From Paenibacillus polysaccharolyticus (GTDB lineage Bacteria > Bacillota > Bacilli > Paenibacillales > Paenibacillaceae): a stretch of DNA of 64,000 bases. How positions within the stretch are numbered: the first letter of the stretch is position 1; each line of letters begins with the position of its first letter. The notes under the pieces were generated by a model. The model worked only from the letters and a program-made list of their open reading frames with translations. It had not been told where the DNA came from and did not search any database. The stretch is taken from NCBI RefSeq assembly GCF_900102085.1, contig NZ_FMVM01000005.1, positions 264,882 to 328,881 of the forward strand, in the 5' to 3' direction. The translations under genes were made by a program, and so were the position numbers. Shown piece by piece: positions 24,760-33,026 of this stretch.

Positions 24760-25012
24760 TGATATGGTATACTGTACCCGGACAATTAAAGAAGAAAATC
24801 CATGCCTATGGCATGGGAGAGGTTCGCGAACTCCCTCTACAAGACTTGACCTATGTAAGGTCGCTACAGTCTTGCGTACTGCTTTCCGTGATTACACGTA
24901 TCTTATATATGCTTAGGCTTAAGGTTTAAGTTGTAGAAGGATATGGGCTGACGTAATAACGTTGTCACGATGTACGTAAAAAACTAAGGACACTTGCTTA
25001 TAGCAGCTTTTT
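24760..25012 (+). promoter_or_regulatory. Structured leader of queCDEF, preQ1-I riboswitch-like
   Basis: An extended -10 (TGGTATACT, 24765-24773) starts a long leader. AGAGG-TTCGCGAACTC-CCTCT (24818-24838) resembles the P1 stem and loop of class I preQ1 riboswitches, and AAAAAACTAAGG (24978-24989) matches their A-rich tail. In known class I aptamers the two parts are contiguous; here about 140 nt with further hairpins (CAAGACT.../AGTCTTG) lie between. A short stem TGCT-TAT-AGCA and seven T follow. Control of queuosine genes by preQ1 is established in Bacilli; this arrangement is unusual. Confidence 0.55.
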
Positions 25013-25132
25013 TTGAAGCGGTTATTAAGAAGGTGTGTTTTTTGATGGATGCCAGTTCATGAACTTCTCTGTTCTTCCGACATTCCTTGCTACTATGCTG
25101 GGGTGATCTCAAGAAGATGGAGAGGTTTTTTT

Positions 25133-25828
25133 ATGTTGAACAAAGAAAAAGCGGTCGTTGTATTCAGCGGCGGCCAGGACAGCACAACGTGTCTGTTCTG
25201 GGCAAAACAACAATTTGCCGAAGTTGAAGTGGTTACGTTTGATTACGGGCAACGTCATAAGCTGGAGATTGAATGTGCAGCAGCGATTGCCAAGGATTTG
25301 GGCGTGCAACAAACGGTTCTGGATATGAGCTTGTTGAACCAGCTCGCACCGAATGCGCTCACACGAGATGATGTAGAAATCACCCACGAAGAAGGGGAGC
25401 TGCCCAGCACATTTGTGGATGGACGGAACTTGCTCTTCCTCAGCTTCGCGGCCATTATGGCAAAACAAAAAGGTGCTCGCCACTTGGTCACAGGTGTCTG
25501 CGAGACAGACTTTAGCGGGTATCCGGATTGCCGGGATTCATTTGTGAAGTCGATGAATGTAACGCTTAATCTGTCGATGGACTACCCATTTGTTATTCAT
25601 ACGCCATTGATGTGGCTGGACAAAGCAGCAACGTGGAAAATGGCCGATGAACTGGGCGCTTTCGATTACGTGCGTGAACGTACTCTGACTTGTTATAACG
25701 GCGTCATCGGTGACGGGTGCGGCGAATGCCCAGCCTGCAAGCTGCGCAAAGCGGGACTCGATCGTTATGTAGAGGAACGTGCCGTTGCTCTTACAGCTAC
25801 TCCTTCCACTGGAGTGGATGCACGATGA
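25133..25828 (+). CDS. queC: 7-cyano-7-deazaguanine (preQ0) synthase
   Basis: A 231-residue ATP-dependent enzyme from the ATG at 25133 (GGAGAGG upstream). The PP-loop pyrophosphatase motif [10 protein letters not shown] is at residues 11-20, and the C-terminal zinc site is formed by cysteines in [18 protein letters not shown]. It turns 7-carboxy-7-deazaguanine and ammonia into preQ0 in queuosine biosynthesis. [17 protein letters not shown] and the [12 protein letters not shown] segment are family signatures. It is the first gene of queCDEF; its stop overlaps the queD start (ATGA). Likely controlled by the structured leader upstream. Confidence 0.96.
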   Translation: MLNKEKAVVVFSGGQDSTTCLFWAKQQFAEVEVVTFDYGQRHKLEIECAAAIAKDLGVQQTVLDMSLLNQLAPNALTRDDVEITHEEGELPSTFVDGRNLLFLSFAAIMAKQKGARHLVTGVCETDFSGYPDCRDSFVKSMNVTLNLSMDYPFVIHTPLMWLDKAATWKMADELGAFDYVRERTLTCYNGVIGDGCGECPACKLRKAGLDRYVEERAVALTATPSTGVDAR

Positions 25829-26316
25829 GAGAACCCGGAACGTTTCGCATCGTTGAGCGGTTGCAACGGATTGACCAGGATATTCTGCCCACACAGCTGA
25901 GATATCACCGCAAACGGGTGCTGGTCAGCAAAGAATTCACTTTTGATGCGGCGCATCATCTGCACTGTTATGAAGGCAAGTGCAAAAATCTGCACGGGCA
26001 TACGTATAAAGTGGTTTTTGGCATCAGCGGTTATCCGGGTGAAACCGGGCTGACGGTTGATTTTGGACATATTAAGGACATCTGGAAAAGCAGGATTGAA
26101 GGTTATCTGGATCATCAATATTTGAATGAAACATTGCCTCTGATGAATACGACGGCTGAAAATATGGTGGTCTGGTTGTTCGAGCAGATGGAACATGCTT
26201 TACAAACGGAGCCTTATGCCGGACTTACAGATGGCGCACGCACGGAATTCGTGCGTCTCTTCGAGACCCCGACCAGCTATGCGGAAGCGAGACGGGAGTG
26301 GATGATCGATGAGTAA
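25825..26316 (+). CDS. queD: 6-carboxytetrahydropterin synthase
   Basis: A 163-residue T-fold enzyme starting at the ATG that overlaps the queC stop. Zinc histidines are His44 (in FDAAHHL), His57 and His59 (HGHTY), and the catalytic Cys53 lies in GKCKNLHGH. It converts dihydroneopterin triphosphate to 6-carboxytetrahydropterin, the substrate of QueE. The N-terminus is about 32 residues longer than the usual family start near VLVSKEFTF; an internal start has no better ribosome site, so the extension is probably real but untested. The stop overlaps queE by 8 bp. Confidence 0.94.
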   Translation: MREPGTFRIVERLQRIDQDILPTQLRYHRKRVLVSKEFTFDAAHHLHCYEGKCKNLHGHTYKVVFGISGYPGETGLTVDFGHIKDIWKSRIEGYLDHQYLNETLPLMNTTAENMVVWLFEQMEHALQTEPYAGLTDGARTEFVRLFETPTSYAEARREWMIDE

Positions 26317-27046
26317 GGAAGCACGCATCCCCGTCATGGAGGTTTTTGGTCCGACGGTTCAAGGCGAAGGCATGGTTATCGGGCAAAAAACGATGTTTGT
26401 GCGCACCGCGGGCTGCGATTATCGCTGCTCCTGGTGCGACTCGGCCTTTACCTGGGACGGCAGCGGCAAGGACCAGATTCGCATGCTGACGCCGGAGGCG
26501 GTATGGGATGAACTGCGCCGCCTGGGCGGCACGCGTTTCTCCCATGTGACCCTCTCCGGCGGTAACCCCGCCCTGCTGGCTTCGCTGGGCGGGCTGGTTG
26601 CCCTGCTGCGGGAGAACGGCGTCCGCACAGCGGTTGAGACGCAGGGCTCGCGCTGGCAGTCATGGCTGGCAGACGTTGACGAAGTCACGGTCTCGCCCAA
26701 GCCACCCAGCTCAGGCATGGACACTGACTGGGCTGTACTGGACGATATGATCAGCCGTCTGGCTGCTGGCCCGGCGGATCGAAACCATAGTCTGAAGATC
26801 GTGATCTTCGATCAGACAGACCTGAACTATGCCCGCCGTGTGCATGCACGATATCCGGGCACGGCTTTATTTTTACAAACGGGGAACCCGGATGTTTCTT
26901 CGGCGGATACGCCGGATCTGGCGGCTTCCCTGCTGGAGCGTTACGAGTTGCTGATTGATCAGGTAAGTGCCTCGGACGATCTGAACAACGTGCGTGTGCT
27001 TCCGCAGCTTCATACGCTGGTATGGGGTAATAAACGCGGGGTTTAA
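26309..27046 (+). CDS. queE: 7-carboxy-7-deazaguanine synthase (radical SAM)
   Basis: A 245-residue radical SAM enzyme with the cluster motif CX3CX2C at Cys36, Cys40 and Cys43 ([10 protein letters not shown]), preceded by the family signature [14 protein letters not shown]. It rearranges 6-carboxytetrahydropterin into 7-carboxy-7-deazaguanine using SAM, a [4Fe-4S] cluster and Mg2+. [10 protein letters not shown] is the SAM-contacting segment, and [10 protein letters not shown] follows as in Bacillus QueE. It overlaps queD by 8 bp, showing coupling. The middle of the gene (about 26400-26790) is more GC-rich than its neighbours. Confidence 0.95.
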   Translation: MSKEARIPVMEVFGPTVQGEGMVIGQKTMFVRTAGCDYRCSWCDSAFTWDGSGKDQIRMLTPEAVWDELRRLGGTRFSHVTLSGGNPALLASLGGLVALLRENGVRTAVETQGSRWQSWLADVDEVTVSPKPPSSGMDTDWAVLDDMISRLAAGPADRNHSLKIVIFDQTDLNYARRVHARYPGTALFLQTGNPDVSSADTPDLAASLLERYELLIDQVSASDDLNNVRVLPQLHTLVWGNKRGV

Positions 27047-27107
27047 ATATATACGAGATATAAATAAGAGGCCTACGGCTTCAATTGAATACGAGGAGTT
27101 TATTGGA

Positions 27108-27599
27108 ATGAGACAACCTGACGAGATGCAAGATGTAACATTGCTGGGCAACCAGAATGTGAAATATACATTTGAGTATGATCCTGGTATTCTAGAGAGC
27201 TTTGATAACAAGCATCCGTACCGTGATTATTTTGTAAAATTTAACTGCCCGGAGTTCACTAGTCTGTGCCCGATTACGGGTCAACCTGACTTTGCTACGA
27301 TCTACATCAGCTATATTCCCGATATCAAAATGGTTGAGAGCAAGTCGCTCAAGCTGTACTTGTTCAGCTTCCGCAACCATGGTGATTTCCACGAGGACTG
27401 TGTGAACATTATTATGAACGATCTGATCAAACTGATGGACCCACGCTTCATTGAAGTCTGGGGCAAGTTCACCCCGCGCGGCGGCATCTCTATTGATCCG
27501 TATACCAACTATGGCAAACCGGGAACCAAATATGAGCAAATGGCCGAGCACCGTATGATGAACCACGACATGAACCCGGAGACGATTGATAATCGTTAA
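27108..27599 (+). CDS. queF: NADPH-dependent 7-cyano-7-deazaguanine reductase
   Basis: A 163-residue enzyme of the short, unimodular QueF type. The catalytic Cys54 lies in [13 protein letters not shown] and the substrate-binding motif E78SKSLKLY follows; [10 protein letters not shown] is the third signature. It reduces preQ0 to preQ1 with NADPH, the last free-nucleobase step before insertion into tRNA by Tgt. The start at 27108 has GAGGAG about 8 nt upstream; a longer reading inside queE is rejected. The gap to queE is 61 bp with no terminator, so it is the last gene of the operon. Confidence 0.96.
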   Translation: MRQPDEMQDVTLLGNQNVKYTFEYDPGILESFDNKHPYRDYFVKFNCPEFTSLCPITGQPDFATIYISYIPDIKMVESKSLKLYLFSFRNHGDFHEDCVNIIMNDLIKLMDPRFIEVWGKFTPRGGISIDPYTNYGKPGTKYEQMAEHRMMNHDMNPETIDNR

Positions 27600-27728
27600 T
27601 TTGAGTCTGTAGATACTGCTTGCTTTAAGTAAATGTCCGCGATTTGGATTATGTGGTATAATTTGTTACAACAACAGAATGGCTTGAATGGGCGGTCGGC
27701 TAGTCTCCTGAGTAAGGAGGTGATGCCT

Positions 27729-27845
27729 GTGGAGATAAAAGATGTACTGACGTTGATGATCAGTTTTGCGGGGTTTACAGTAACCTTGATTGGACTGATT
27801 GTAACCATCGTCATTGCATTGAATAATCAAAACAAAAAGAAATAG
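27729..27845 (+). CDS. Putative holin-like type I toxin
   Basis: A small hydrophobic protein, 38 residues from GTG 27729 (AAGGAGG, 8-nt spacing): one membrane helix (LTLMISFAGFTVTLIGLIVT) and a lysine tail NNQNKKK. Size, the acidic-then-hydrophobic layout and basic end match Bacillota type I toxins of the TxpA/BsrG and holin-like group, which permeabilise the membrane when their antisense RNA fails. A hairpin starting in the stop region (27841-27874) and conserved-looking GC-rich DNA to 27915 could hold the convergent antisense RNA. It lies alone between queF and an MFS gene. Confidence 0.7.
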   Translation: MEIKDVLTLMISFAGFTVTLIGLIVTIVIALNNQNKKK

Positions 27846-27956
27846 GCCGCCCTCGGTAAGGTAGCAGCCTATTTCGATTACCTGTCCACAGCCACCGCCC
27901 TTGAAAGCGGCTGTTGTAAAAGAGTGAGGATGTTGACGCATCCTTACTCTTTTTTA
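27841..27956. ncRNA. 3' region of toxin: hairpins and possible antisense RNA
   Basis: AATAGGC...GCCTATT (27841-27873) closes the toxin mRNA. A second strong stem AAAGAGTGAGGATG/CATCCTTACTCTTT with T-run (27917-27956) follows on the plus strand. Type I toxins of this kind have antitoxin RNAs transcribed from the opposite strand over this place; the antisense promoter was not firmly identified. Confidence 0.45.
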
Positions 27957-28148
27957 TTTTATCCTTGTTGCCTACAGTTTATCACAACATTTCCCAAAAC
28001 TCCACATGTACAAAAGTTGTTTTCATTTTCCCCTCTTTTCCCCTTGTCGGTCGATCCGATCTATCCTATTATGTAACAATATGCTTAATTGCATAGAATC
28101 TAACATAGGCGCTGATCCCTCGTGACCGCGACCAAAGGAGAACTGGAC

Positions 28149-29423
28149 ATGTCTACACAAACCACATTAGCCAAGGACGCCGCAGCGCGTTCGAAAGCCC
28201 CACCCGGATTGGATGCCCAAGGCACCGTATACCGGATACTAATTGCCATCAGTCTGGTGCATCTGTTCAACGATTCCATTCAGTCTGTCATTCCGGCAAT
28301 ATTTCCTATCTTAAAAGACTCCATGCATCTAACGTACACTCAGATCGGCTGGATCGCTTTTGCGATCAACTTTACCGCATCGATTATGCAGCCTGTTGTT
28401 GGCTGGTTTGCTGATAAAAAACCTACTCCGTCGATCCTGCCCATAGGCATGGGTTTCACGTTCACGGGCATGTTGTTGCTCGCTTTTGCCGACAGTTATA
28501 TGATGGTGCTCATCTCTGTCATTTTTGTCGGGCTCGGCTCCGCTGCTTTTCATCCGGAAGGCTCCCGGGTATCCCATATGGCTGCGGGCCAGCGCCGCGG
28601 ACTGGCACAGTCTATTTTTCAAGTGGGCGGTAATGCTGGACAATCCCTTGCACCTCTCCTGACACGCTGGATTTTCATCCCGTTTGGGTTGTTTGGTGCC
28701 ATCGGCTTTACGGGTATTGCCGCGATGGGAATTGCTGTACAGCTCTATGTCGCACGTTGGTATGGGCAGATGTTGCAATCCGGCGCATATCTGCGTAAAC
28801 AAGCGGCGGCTCGTCGCGCTCCCAATCCAGCGTTACGTCAAAAAATTGCTGCCGCAATTACGATTCTGATTCTGCTCGTATTTGTCCGTTCGTGGTACGT
28901 GGCTTCAATCGGAAGCTTTTATGCCTTTAATCTGAAGGATACGTTTGGTTTATCCACGGAAGATGCGCAAATTTATATTTTCCTCTTCCTGGCTGCCGGT
29001 GCACTAGGCACATTCTTTGGTGGCCCGCTCGCAGACCGATTCGGCAAACGTAACATGATCTTTCTCTCCATGGCCGGGGCCGCACCGCTGGCGTTGCTGT
29101 TACCTTATGCCAACTTGTTCTGGACTGGCGTATTGCTGACGATTATTGGCTTTATCATGTTATCCAGCTTCTCCGTTACTGTGGTATACGCTCAGATGCT
29201 CATTCCGGGAAAAATCGGAACGGTTTCTGGTCTGATTACTGGTCTTGCCTTTGGTATGGGTGGCCTTGGGGCACTCGTGCTCGGCAACTGGATCGACGCC
29301 TTCGGCGTTTCACCCGTCATGCAAATATGCAGCTTCTTGCCACTGATCGGTATCTTTACGTTCCTGCTACCATCTGACAAGTTGCTTCATCGCTGGGCAA
29401 AAGAAAACGGGAGCGAGGAGTAA
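28149..29423 (+). CDS. MFS exporter, fosmidomycin-resistance (Fsr) type
   Basis: A 424-residue transporter from the ATG at 28149 (AAAGGAG upstream; an earlier start at 28122 is possible). Twelve membrane helices are apparent. LVHLFNDSIQSVIPAIFPIL is the signature opening of Fsr proteins, followed by the motif-A-like loop GWFADKKPTPS and FHPEGSRVSHMAAGQRRGLA between helices 4 and 5; motif A recurs in the second half as GPLADRFGKRNM. It should export a small molecule by proton antiport; fosmidomycin is the known substrate of the E. coli protein, but the natural substrate here is not known. Single gene. Confidence 0.9.
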   Translation: MSTQTTLAKDAAARSKAPPGLDAQGTVYRILIAISLVHLFNDSIQSVIPAIFPILKDSMHLTYTQIGWIAFAINFTASIMQPVVGWFADKKPTPSILPIGMGFTFTGMLLLAFADSYMMVLISVIFVGLGSAAFHPEGSRVSHMAAGQRRGLAQSIFQVGGNAGQSLAPLLTRWIFIPFGLFGAIGFTGIAAMGIAVQLYVARWYGQMLQSGAYLRKQAAARRAPNPALRQKIAAAITILILLVFVRSWYVASIGSFYAFNLKDTFGLSTEDAQIYIFLFLAAGALGTFFGGPLADRFGKRNMIFLSMAGAAPLALLLPYANLFWTGVLLTIIGFIMLSSFSVTVVYAQMLIPGKIGTVSGLITGLAFGMGGLGALVLGNWIDAFGVSPVMQICSFLPLIGIFTFLLPSDKLLHRWAKENGSEE

Positions 29424-29450
29424 GTTCTTTTGGCTATATCCTGCTCTGGA

Positions 29451-29459
29451 GATCGTTAG
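29451..29459 (-). repeat. Solitary GATCGTTAG box
   Basis: One copy of the box core that occurs four times in each 195-bp element. It lies just after the MFS gene and the rest of the element is missing, so it is a relic or a chance match. Confidence 0.3.
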
Positions 29460-29502
29460 ATTTTAAAAAATCTGCTTCCAGTATACTTATAAAACACGTA
29501 CA

Positions 29503-29556
29503 AAAAGGCTCCCGCCCGTATCTGAATTCATGCAGATCAGCAGGAGCCTTCTTTTC
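29503..29556 (+). terminator. Terminator after the MFS gene
   Basis: AAGGCTCC (29505-29512) pairs with GGAGCCTT (29543-29550), with an inner CTGAATTCATGCAG pairing, then CTTTTC. Confidence 0.75.
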
Positions 29557-29640
29557 TTCATATAGTCCTATCTTAAAACACGCTTCCCTAGTCATCTAGA
29601 GTAATATTAACCTATAACCAACTGCCTTAGGCGGATTTAT

Positions 29641-30489
29641 CTATTTCAAACGCTTCAGAATCAGCCGTTTTTTGTACAGCATTTTGCCTGCCTCAGCGAC
29701 ATCCTGAATGGTATTTTTATTGCTGACCGAACCAAAGATCATGCCTGCAATGGGCACCAACTGGAACAGCTTTTTCCAGCCAAAAGACTCACTGTATGAG
29801 TTGAACACTTCACGCCATCCCTGCATTTGAGAGATCACTTCAACTTGTTTCTCCGGATTGTCATAGTCGGCGAGCTCTTCAATGATGGCTTTCTTGCCTA
29901 CAATATCGGCGGAAGAGAATTGCAGACATTTCACGATGAAGACACGCTCCAGTGGATCATCGGGATTATACCCGTAACATAGCGCCATCTCTTGCAATAC
30001 TTTCAGTGAAAGTCCCATCACGAGCGGAATGTCCGCAGCAATGGTGACGATGCCTCCAAATCCTGTTGCAGCTCCTTGTGCCGCAGCAAATTTGCTTCGA
30101 CTTTCGGTGATATTATCCGCCACACGGTCCAACACCTCAAGTGGTATTTTTTCCACACTATGAATTTTGGCCGTGTTCTCTGTGTTCGTATCCTGCTCTA
30201 ATCGGTAGATGTCATCAGATGTCATAGGGTAACCCGAACGCTCGGCTTCTTCTTGCAGAAGCTTGGCCACTTTCTTCTTCTGAACAAGGAACTTGCCACC
30301 CGTTTGCAAATATTGGCCCACTTCGTTCAGGGAGTCGCCAATCTTCTGTTTGATCGCTTTCGGCATCACTTTATCCAACATGGCAAATGGCAAACGTCCG
30401 ATTTTATCCCATATGAACAAGTCCTTCTGTTCCTTCTCCCACTTTAAAATCTGCTCAAGCTCCCCGTCTAATATCTCGCGTGATTCCAT
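29641..30489 (-). CDS. EcsC family protein
   Basis: A 282-residue protein matching the EcsC family: LEQILKWEKEQKDLF at the start, a central glycine-rich hydrophobic helix (AAAQGAATGFGGIVTIAADIPLVMGLSL, about 134-160), YGYNPDDPLERVFIVKCLQF, and a second hydrophobic helix LVPIAGMIFGSVSNK before TIQDVAEAGKMLYKKRLI. EcsC is linked with the EcsAB ABC transporter and protease-related phenotypes in Bacillus, but its own activity is unknown; it is thought to be membrane-associated. AGGAGG precedes the ATG. The gene is single here, without ecsAB, and faces a repeat-rich intergenic region. Confidence 0.87.
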   Translation of the reverse strand: MESREILDGELEQILKWEKEQKDLFIWDKIGRLPFAMLDKVMPKAIKQKIGDSLNEVGQYLQTGGKFLVQKKKVAKLLQEEAERSGYPMTSDDIYRLEQDTNTENTAKIHSVEKIPLEVLDRVADNITESRSKFAAAQGAATGFGGIVTIAADIPLVMGLSLKVLQEMALCYGYNPDDPLERVFIVKCLQFSSADIVGKKAIIEELADYDNPEKQVEVISQMQGWREVFNSYSESFGWKKLFQLVPIAGMIFGSVSNKNTIQDVAEAGKMLYKKRLILKRLK

Positions 30490-30607
30490 ATGTAATCCTC
30501 CTTAGGGTTGTAGTGTACTCCCAAAATTCTGAATATGACACAGCTCATTCTCAGCTTAACACATCATAACAAAACACCGAGAATATGCAGGAAACAGGTT
30601 AAACTGA

Positions 30608-30732
30608 GGGGTTTGGGTTTGGGTTTGGGTTTGGGTTTGGGTTTGGGTTTGGGTTTGGGTTTGGGTTTGGGTTTGGGTTTGGGTTTGGGTTTGGGGTTTG
30701 GTTTTGGGTTTTGGGTTTTGGGTTTTGGGTTT
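30608..30732. repeat. TTTGGG/TTTTGGG telomere-like tandem repeat
   Basis: About fourteen uninterrupted GGGTTT units (30608 to about 30693) followed by four GGGTTTT units. The G-rich strand is the plus strand and could form several stacked G-quadruplexes; the minus strand is (CCCAAA)n. The frames through it give only two-residue peptide repeats and are not taken as genes. Located upstream of the ecsC-like gene. Confidence 0.95.
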
Positions 30733-30759
30733 AAGCGTTTCGCACACACTCTATTTAGT

Positions 30760-30954
30760 CTAACGATCTCAGATGAGCTTATTTGATCAATATCGAGCTT
30801 TCTCCAATTCTAACGATCACCACAAACCTTATTTCGCTGAAAACGCAAGGTAAATGCCCTTTTTCACATCAAATCTACCAAATAAGTTCTCCTGAGATCG
30901 TTAGAAAATAAAACTGTGCAATATCGGCAAAATAGCGTTGCTGGTGATCGTTAG
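30760..30954. repeat. 195-bp palindromic four-box element, copy 1
   Basis: CTAACGATC starts at 30760 and 30810; the inverted GATCGTTAG starts at 30896 and 30946. Each belongs to a 25-bp box CTAACGATCNC...TATTT. Offsets 0, 50, 136 and 186 are identical in all three copies of the window. Intergenic, no open frame. Confidence 0.9.
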
Positions 30955-31143
30955 AAATCTGCACATCGAGTTCAAGGGTTTACAACTAAAAGTAATAAGT
31001 CATATCAGTTTAAATTGTTTTGAATTTTTCTATGTAGTGGTATACGTTTCTGCTTCTCCTCGGTTGCTTTTACGTTCTAAACTTTCTTAACTTCAAACTT
31101 CTACTCCACACTGTTTAGATAACCTTTCCTGAATCCTTCATAT

Positions 31144-31190
31144 CAAAAAGAGCCCTTCGTCAGCATGATCTGCTAACTAAAGACTCTCAT
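31144..31190 (-). terminator. Terminator of the GH43 gene at 31216
   Basis: On the minus strand AGAGTCTTTAGT...GAAGGGCTCT with inner AGCAG-ATCA-TGCTG, followed by TTTTTG. Confidence 0.65.
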
Positions 31191-31215
31191 CTCTTATACT
31201 TTATCCAAAAAAATA

Positions 31216-32196
31216 CTACTTCACCTCTGCCACGGACTGGCCATCGGGAACCGGAATACCAAAGTTCGGCGTTCCATCTTCATTCCAATGAATGACCTGA
31301 GCGCGGGCGTGACGGTTCGGATCATACAGCGGATCTCCCTCAATCTCTTTGTAGTTGCGCGCATGATAGATCAGAATGTCGGTTTTGCCATCTGGTGAAA
31401 CAGTAAAGCTGTTATGTCCCGGACCATACTGACCGTTCTCTTCACAAGTCTGGAATACCGGTTCAGGTGATTTCTCCCAGCTTGCCGGATCAAGCAGATC
31501 AGCATCTTCATCGGCCGTAAGTAGCCCCATGCAGTAGTGATGATTGGTTGCACTAGCTGAGTAGCTGATAAACAGACGACCATTTCGATGCAGCACGGCT
31601 GCACCTTCGTTTACTTTAAAGCCGATAATCTCCCAGTCATATTCAGGTGTCGTGATCATGACCTGTTCTCCGCGCAACGTCCAAGGATTTTCCATTTCAC
31701 AAATGTAGAGGTTTGAATTGCCGTCAATGCTCGGATCTTTCTGGGCCCAGACCAGATAACGAATGCCTCTGTGTTCAAAGGTCGTGGCATCTAGCGCAAA
31801 ACTCTCCCATTTGGTTCGAATTTGCCCTTTCTCCTCCCACGTTCCTTCAAGCGGATTAGCGGAATCGTTTTCAAGTACATACATGCGGTGATCAAACAAA
31901 CCTTCGTTGGTTTCACTTGTATGTGCGGCCGCATAGTATATGTACCATTTGCCATCAATAAAATGAATCTCTGGTGCCCAGATGTTTGCACTCATTGGCC
32001 CAGTCTCACGCTTCGTCCAAGCGGTTACGGGTTCGGCATCTCTCAAGCTCTCCAGTGTCGTTGCACGCCGAATTTCAATTCGGTCAAAGGCTGGTACGGA
32101 AGCAGAAAAATAATAGTACCCGTCTGTATGACGGTACACCCAAGGGTCAGCGCGCTGCTCCAGCATGGGATTGGTGAATGTAATGGAATTGGTCAT
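31216..32196 (-). CDS. Glycoside hydrolase family 43, intracellular
   Basis: A 326-residue GH43 enzyme without signal peptide. The five-bladed propeller family signatures are visible: catalytic base in NPMLEQRADPWVY (Asp17), WAPEIHFIDGKWYIYYAAA with the second Asp, VNEGAAVL carrying the probable acid Glu, and GPGHNSFTVSPDGKTDILIYH. The layout fits alpha-L-arabinofuranosidase or beta-xylosidase acting on short oligosaccharides after import by the ABC transporter of this cluster. It lies apart from the other arabinan genes by a 265-bp tandem repeat, but on the same strand. Its exact substrate cannot be told. Confidence 0.88.
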   Translation of the reverse strand: MTNSITFTNPMLEQRADPWVYRHTDGYYYFSASVPAFDRIEIRRATTLESLRDAEPVTAWTKRETGPMSANIWAPEIHFIDGKWYIYYAAAHTSETNEGLFDHRMYVLENDSANPLEGTWEEKGQIRTKWESFALDATTFEHRGIRYLVWAQKDPSIDGNSNLYICEMENPWTLRGEQVMITTPEYDWEIIGFKVNEGAAVLHRNGRLFISYSASATNHHYCMGLLTADEDADLLDPASWEKSPEPVFQTCEENGQYGPGHNSFTVSPDGKTDILIYHARNYKEIEGDPLYDPNRHARAQVIHWNEDGTPNFGIPVPDGQSVAEVK

Positions 32197-32269
32197 GGGA
32201 ATGAACCCCTTTCATATGTGTGTGTATGGCTTGAATCTATGATGTGCTCAGTGTGCTTGCAAAAATATG

Positions 32270-33025
32270 GAGAGCAGGGTTTGAGGGCACAGCGGGCGTT
32301 CGCGGGCGGTAGGGCCTTGGTGCTCTCCTTGACCTCCGATTTCTTTCACTCACCGCTCCCGGCGGTGGAAATCGGATGGCAAACTCGCACGCGCGGCTCC
32401 TTCCTCCCTCTCTCTTCTTGTGCCCCTCTGTACTGGTTGCTCGCGATATTTTCGCTCGCTAGTACACATCGGGCTTCGAGCCTTTAGTTGGCTCGATAAC
32501 TTGTGGCGTCGACCGCTTGGCTGGGTCAACTCTCCCCGTAGCCGTGCTCAGGAACTGCGGGCGTTCGCGGGCGGCAGGGCCTTGGTGCTCTCCTTGACCT
32601 CCGATTTCTTTCCATTCACCGCTCCCGGCGGTGGAAATCGGATGACAAACTCGCACGCGCGGCTCCTTCCTCCCTCTCACTGCTGGTGCCCTCTGTACTG
32701 GTTGCTCGCGATATTTTCGCTCGCTAGTACACATCGGGCTTCGAGCCTTTAGTTGGCTCGATAACTTGTGGCGTTGACCGCTTGGCTGGGTCAACTCTCC
32801 CCGTAGCCGTGCTCAGGCACTGCGGGCGTTCGCGAACGGTAGGGCCTTGGTGCTCTCCTTGACCTCCGATTTCTTCCATTCACCGCTCCCGGCGGTGGAA
32901 ATCGGATGGCAACTTCGCACTCGCGGCTCCTTCCTCCCTCTCACTGCTAGTGCCCACGCGTGGAACGCTCGCGATCCATTCGCTCGCCGGCACACCCTCG
33001 CTGAACCACCTTACGGGGTCAGCGG
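32270..33025. repeat. 265-bp tandem repeat, about 2.8 units
   Basis: GCGGGCGTTCGCG starts at 32292, 32557 and 32822, exactly 265 bp apart. Units share ACCTCCGATTTCTT...GAAATCGGATG hairpins, a CTCGCGATATTTTCGCTCGC block and GGCTTCGAGCC...GGCTCGATAAC; the third unit diverges after about 150 bp. GC-rich compared with the flanks. It ends against the stop of the next GH43 gene. Open frames through it repeat the same peptide and lack ribosome sites, so I do not call them genes. Confidence 0.9.
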
Positions 33026-33026
33026 T

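Noticed and set aside
24811..24920. tRNA-like GGTTCGCGAACTCC in the queC leader
   Set aside because: Resembles a T-arm but no acceptor, anticodon or D-arm can be placed; fits a riboswitch-type stem better.
27666..27941. 91-codon minus-strand frame over the toxin gene
   Set aside because: Antisense to the toxin and its hairpins; no ribosome site. The region may carry an antisense RNA, not a protein.
30535..30786. Frames encoding (GL)n, (TQ)n and (KP)n peptides
   Set aside because: Produced by the TTTGGG tract in every phase; no ribosome site and no conserved flank.
30760..30954. Four-box element as a CRISPR array
   Set aside because: Only two repeats per orientation, inverted halves, diverged spacers and the same geometry at three loci; no cas genes.
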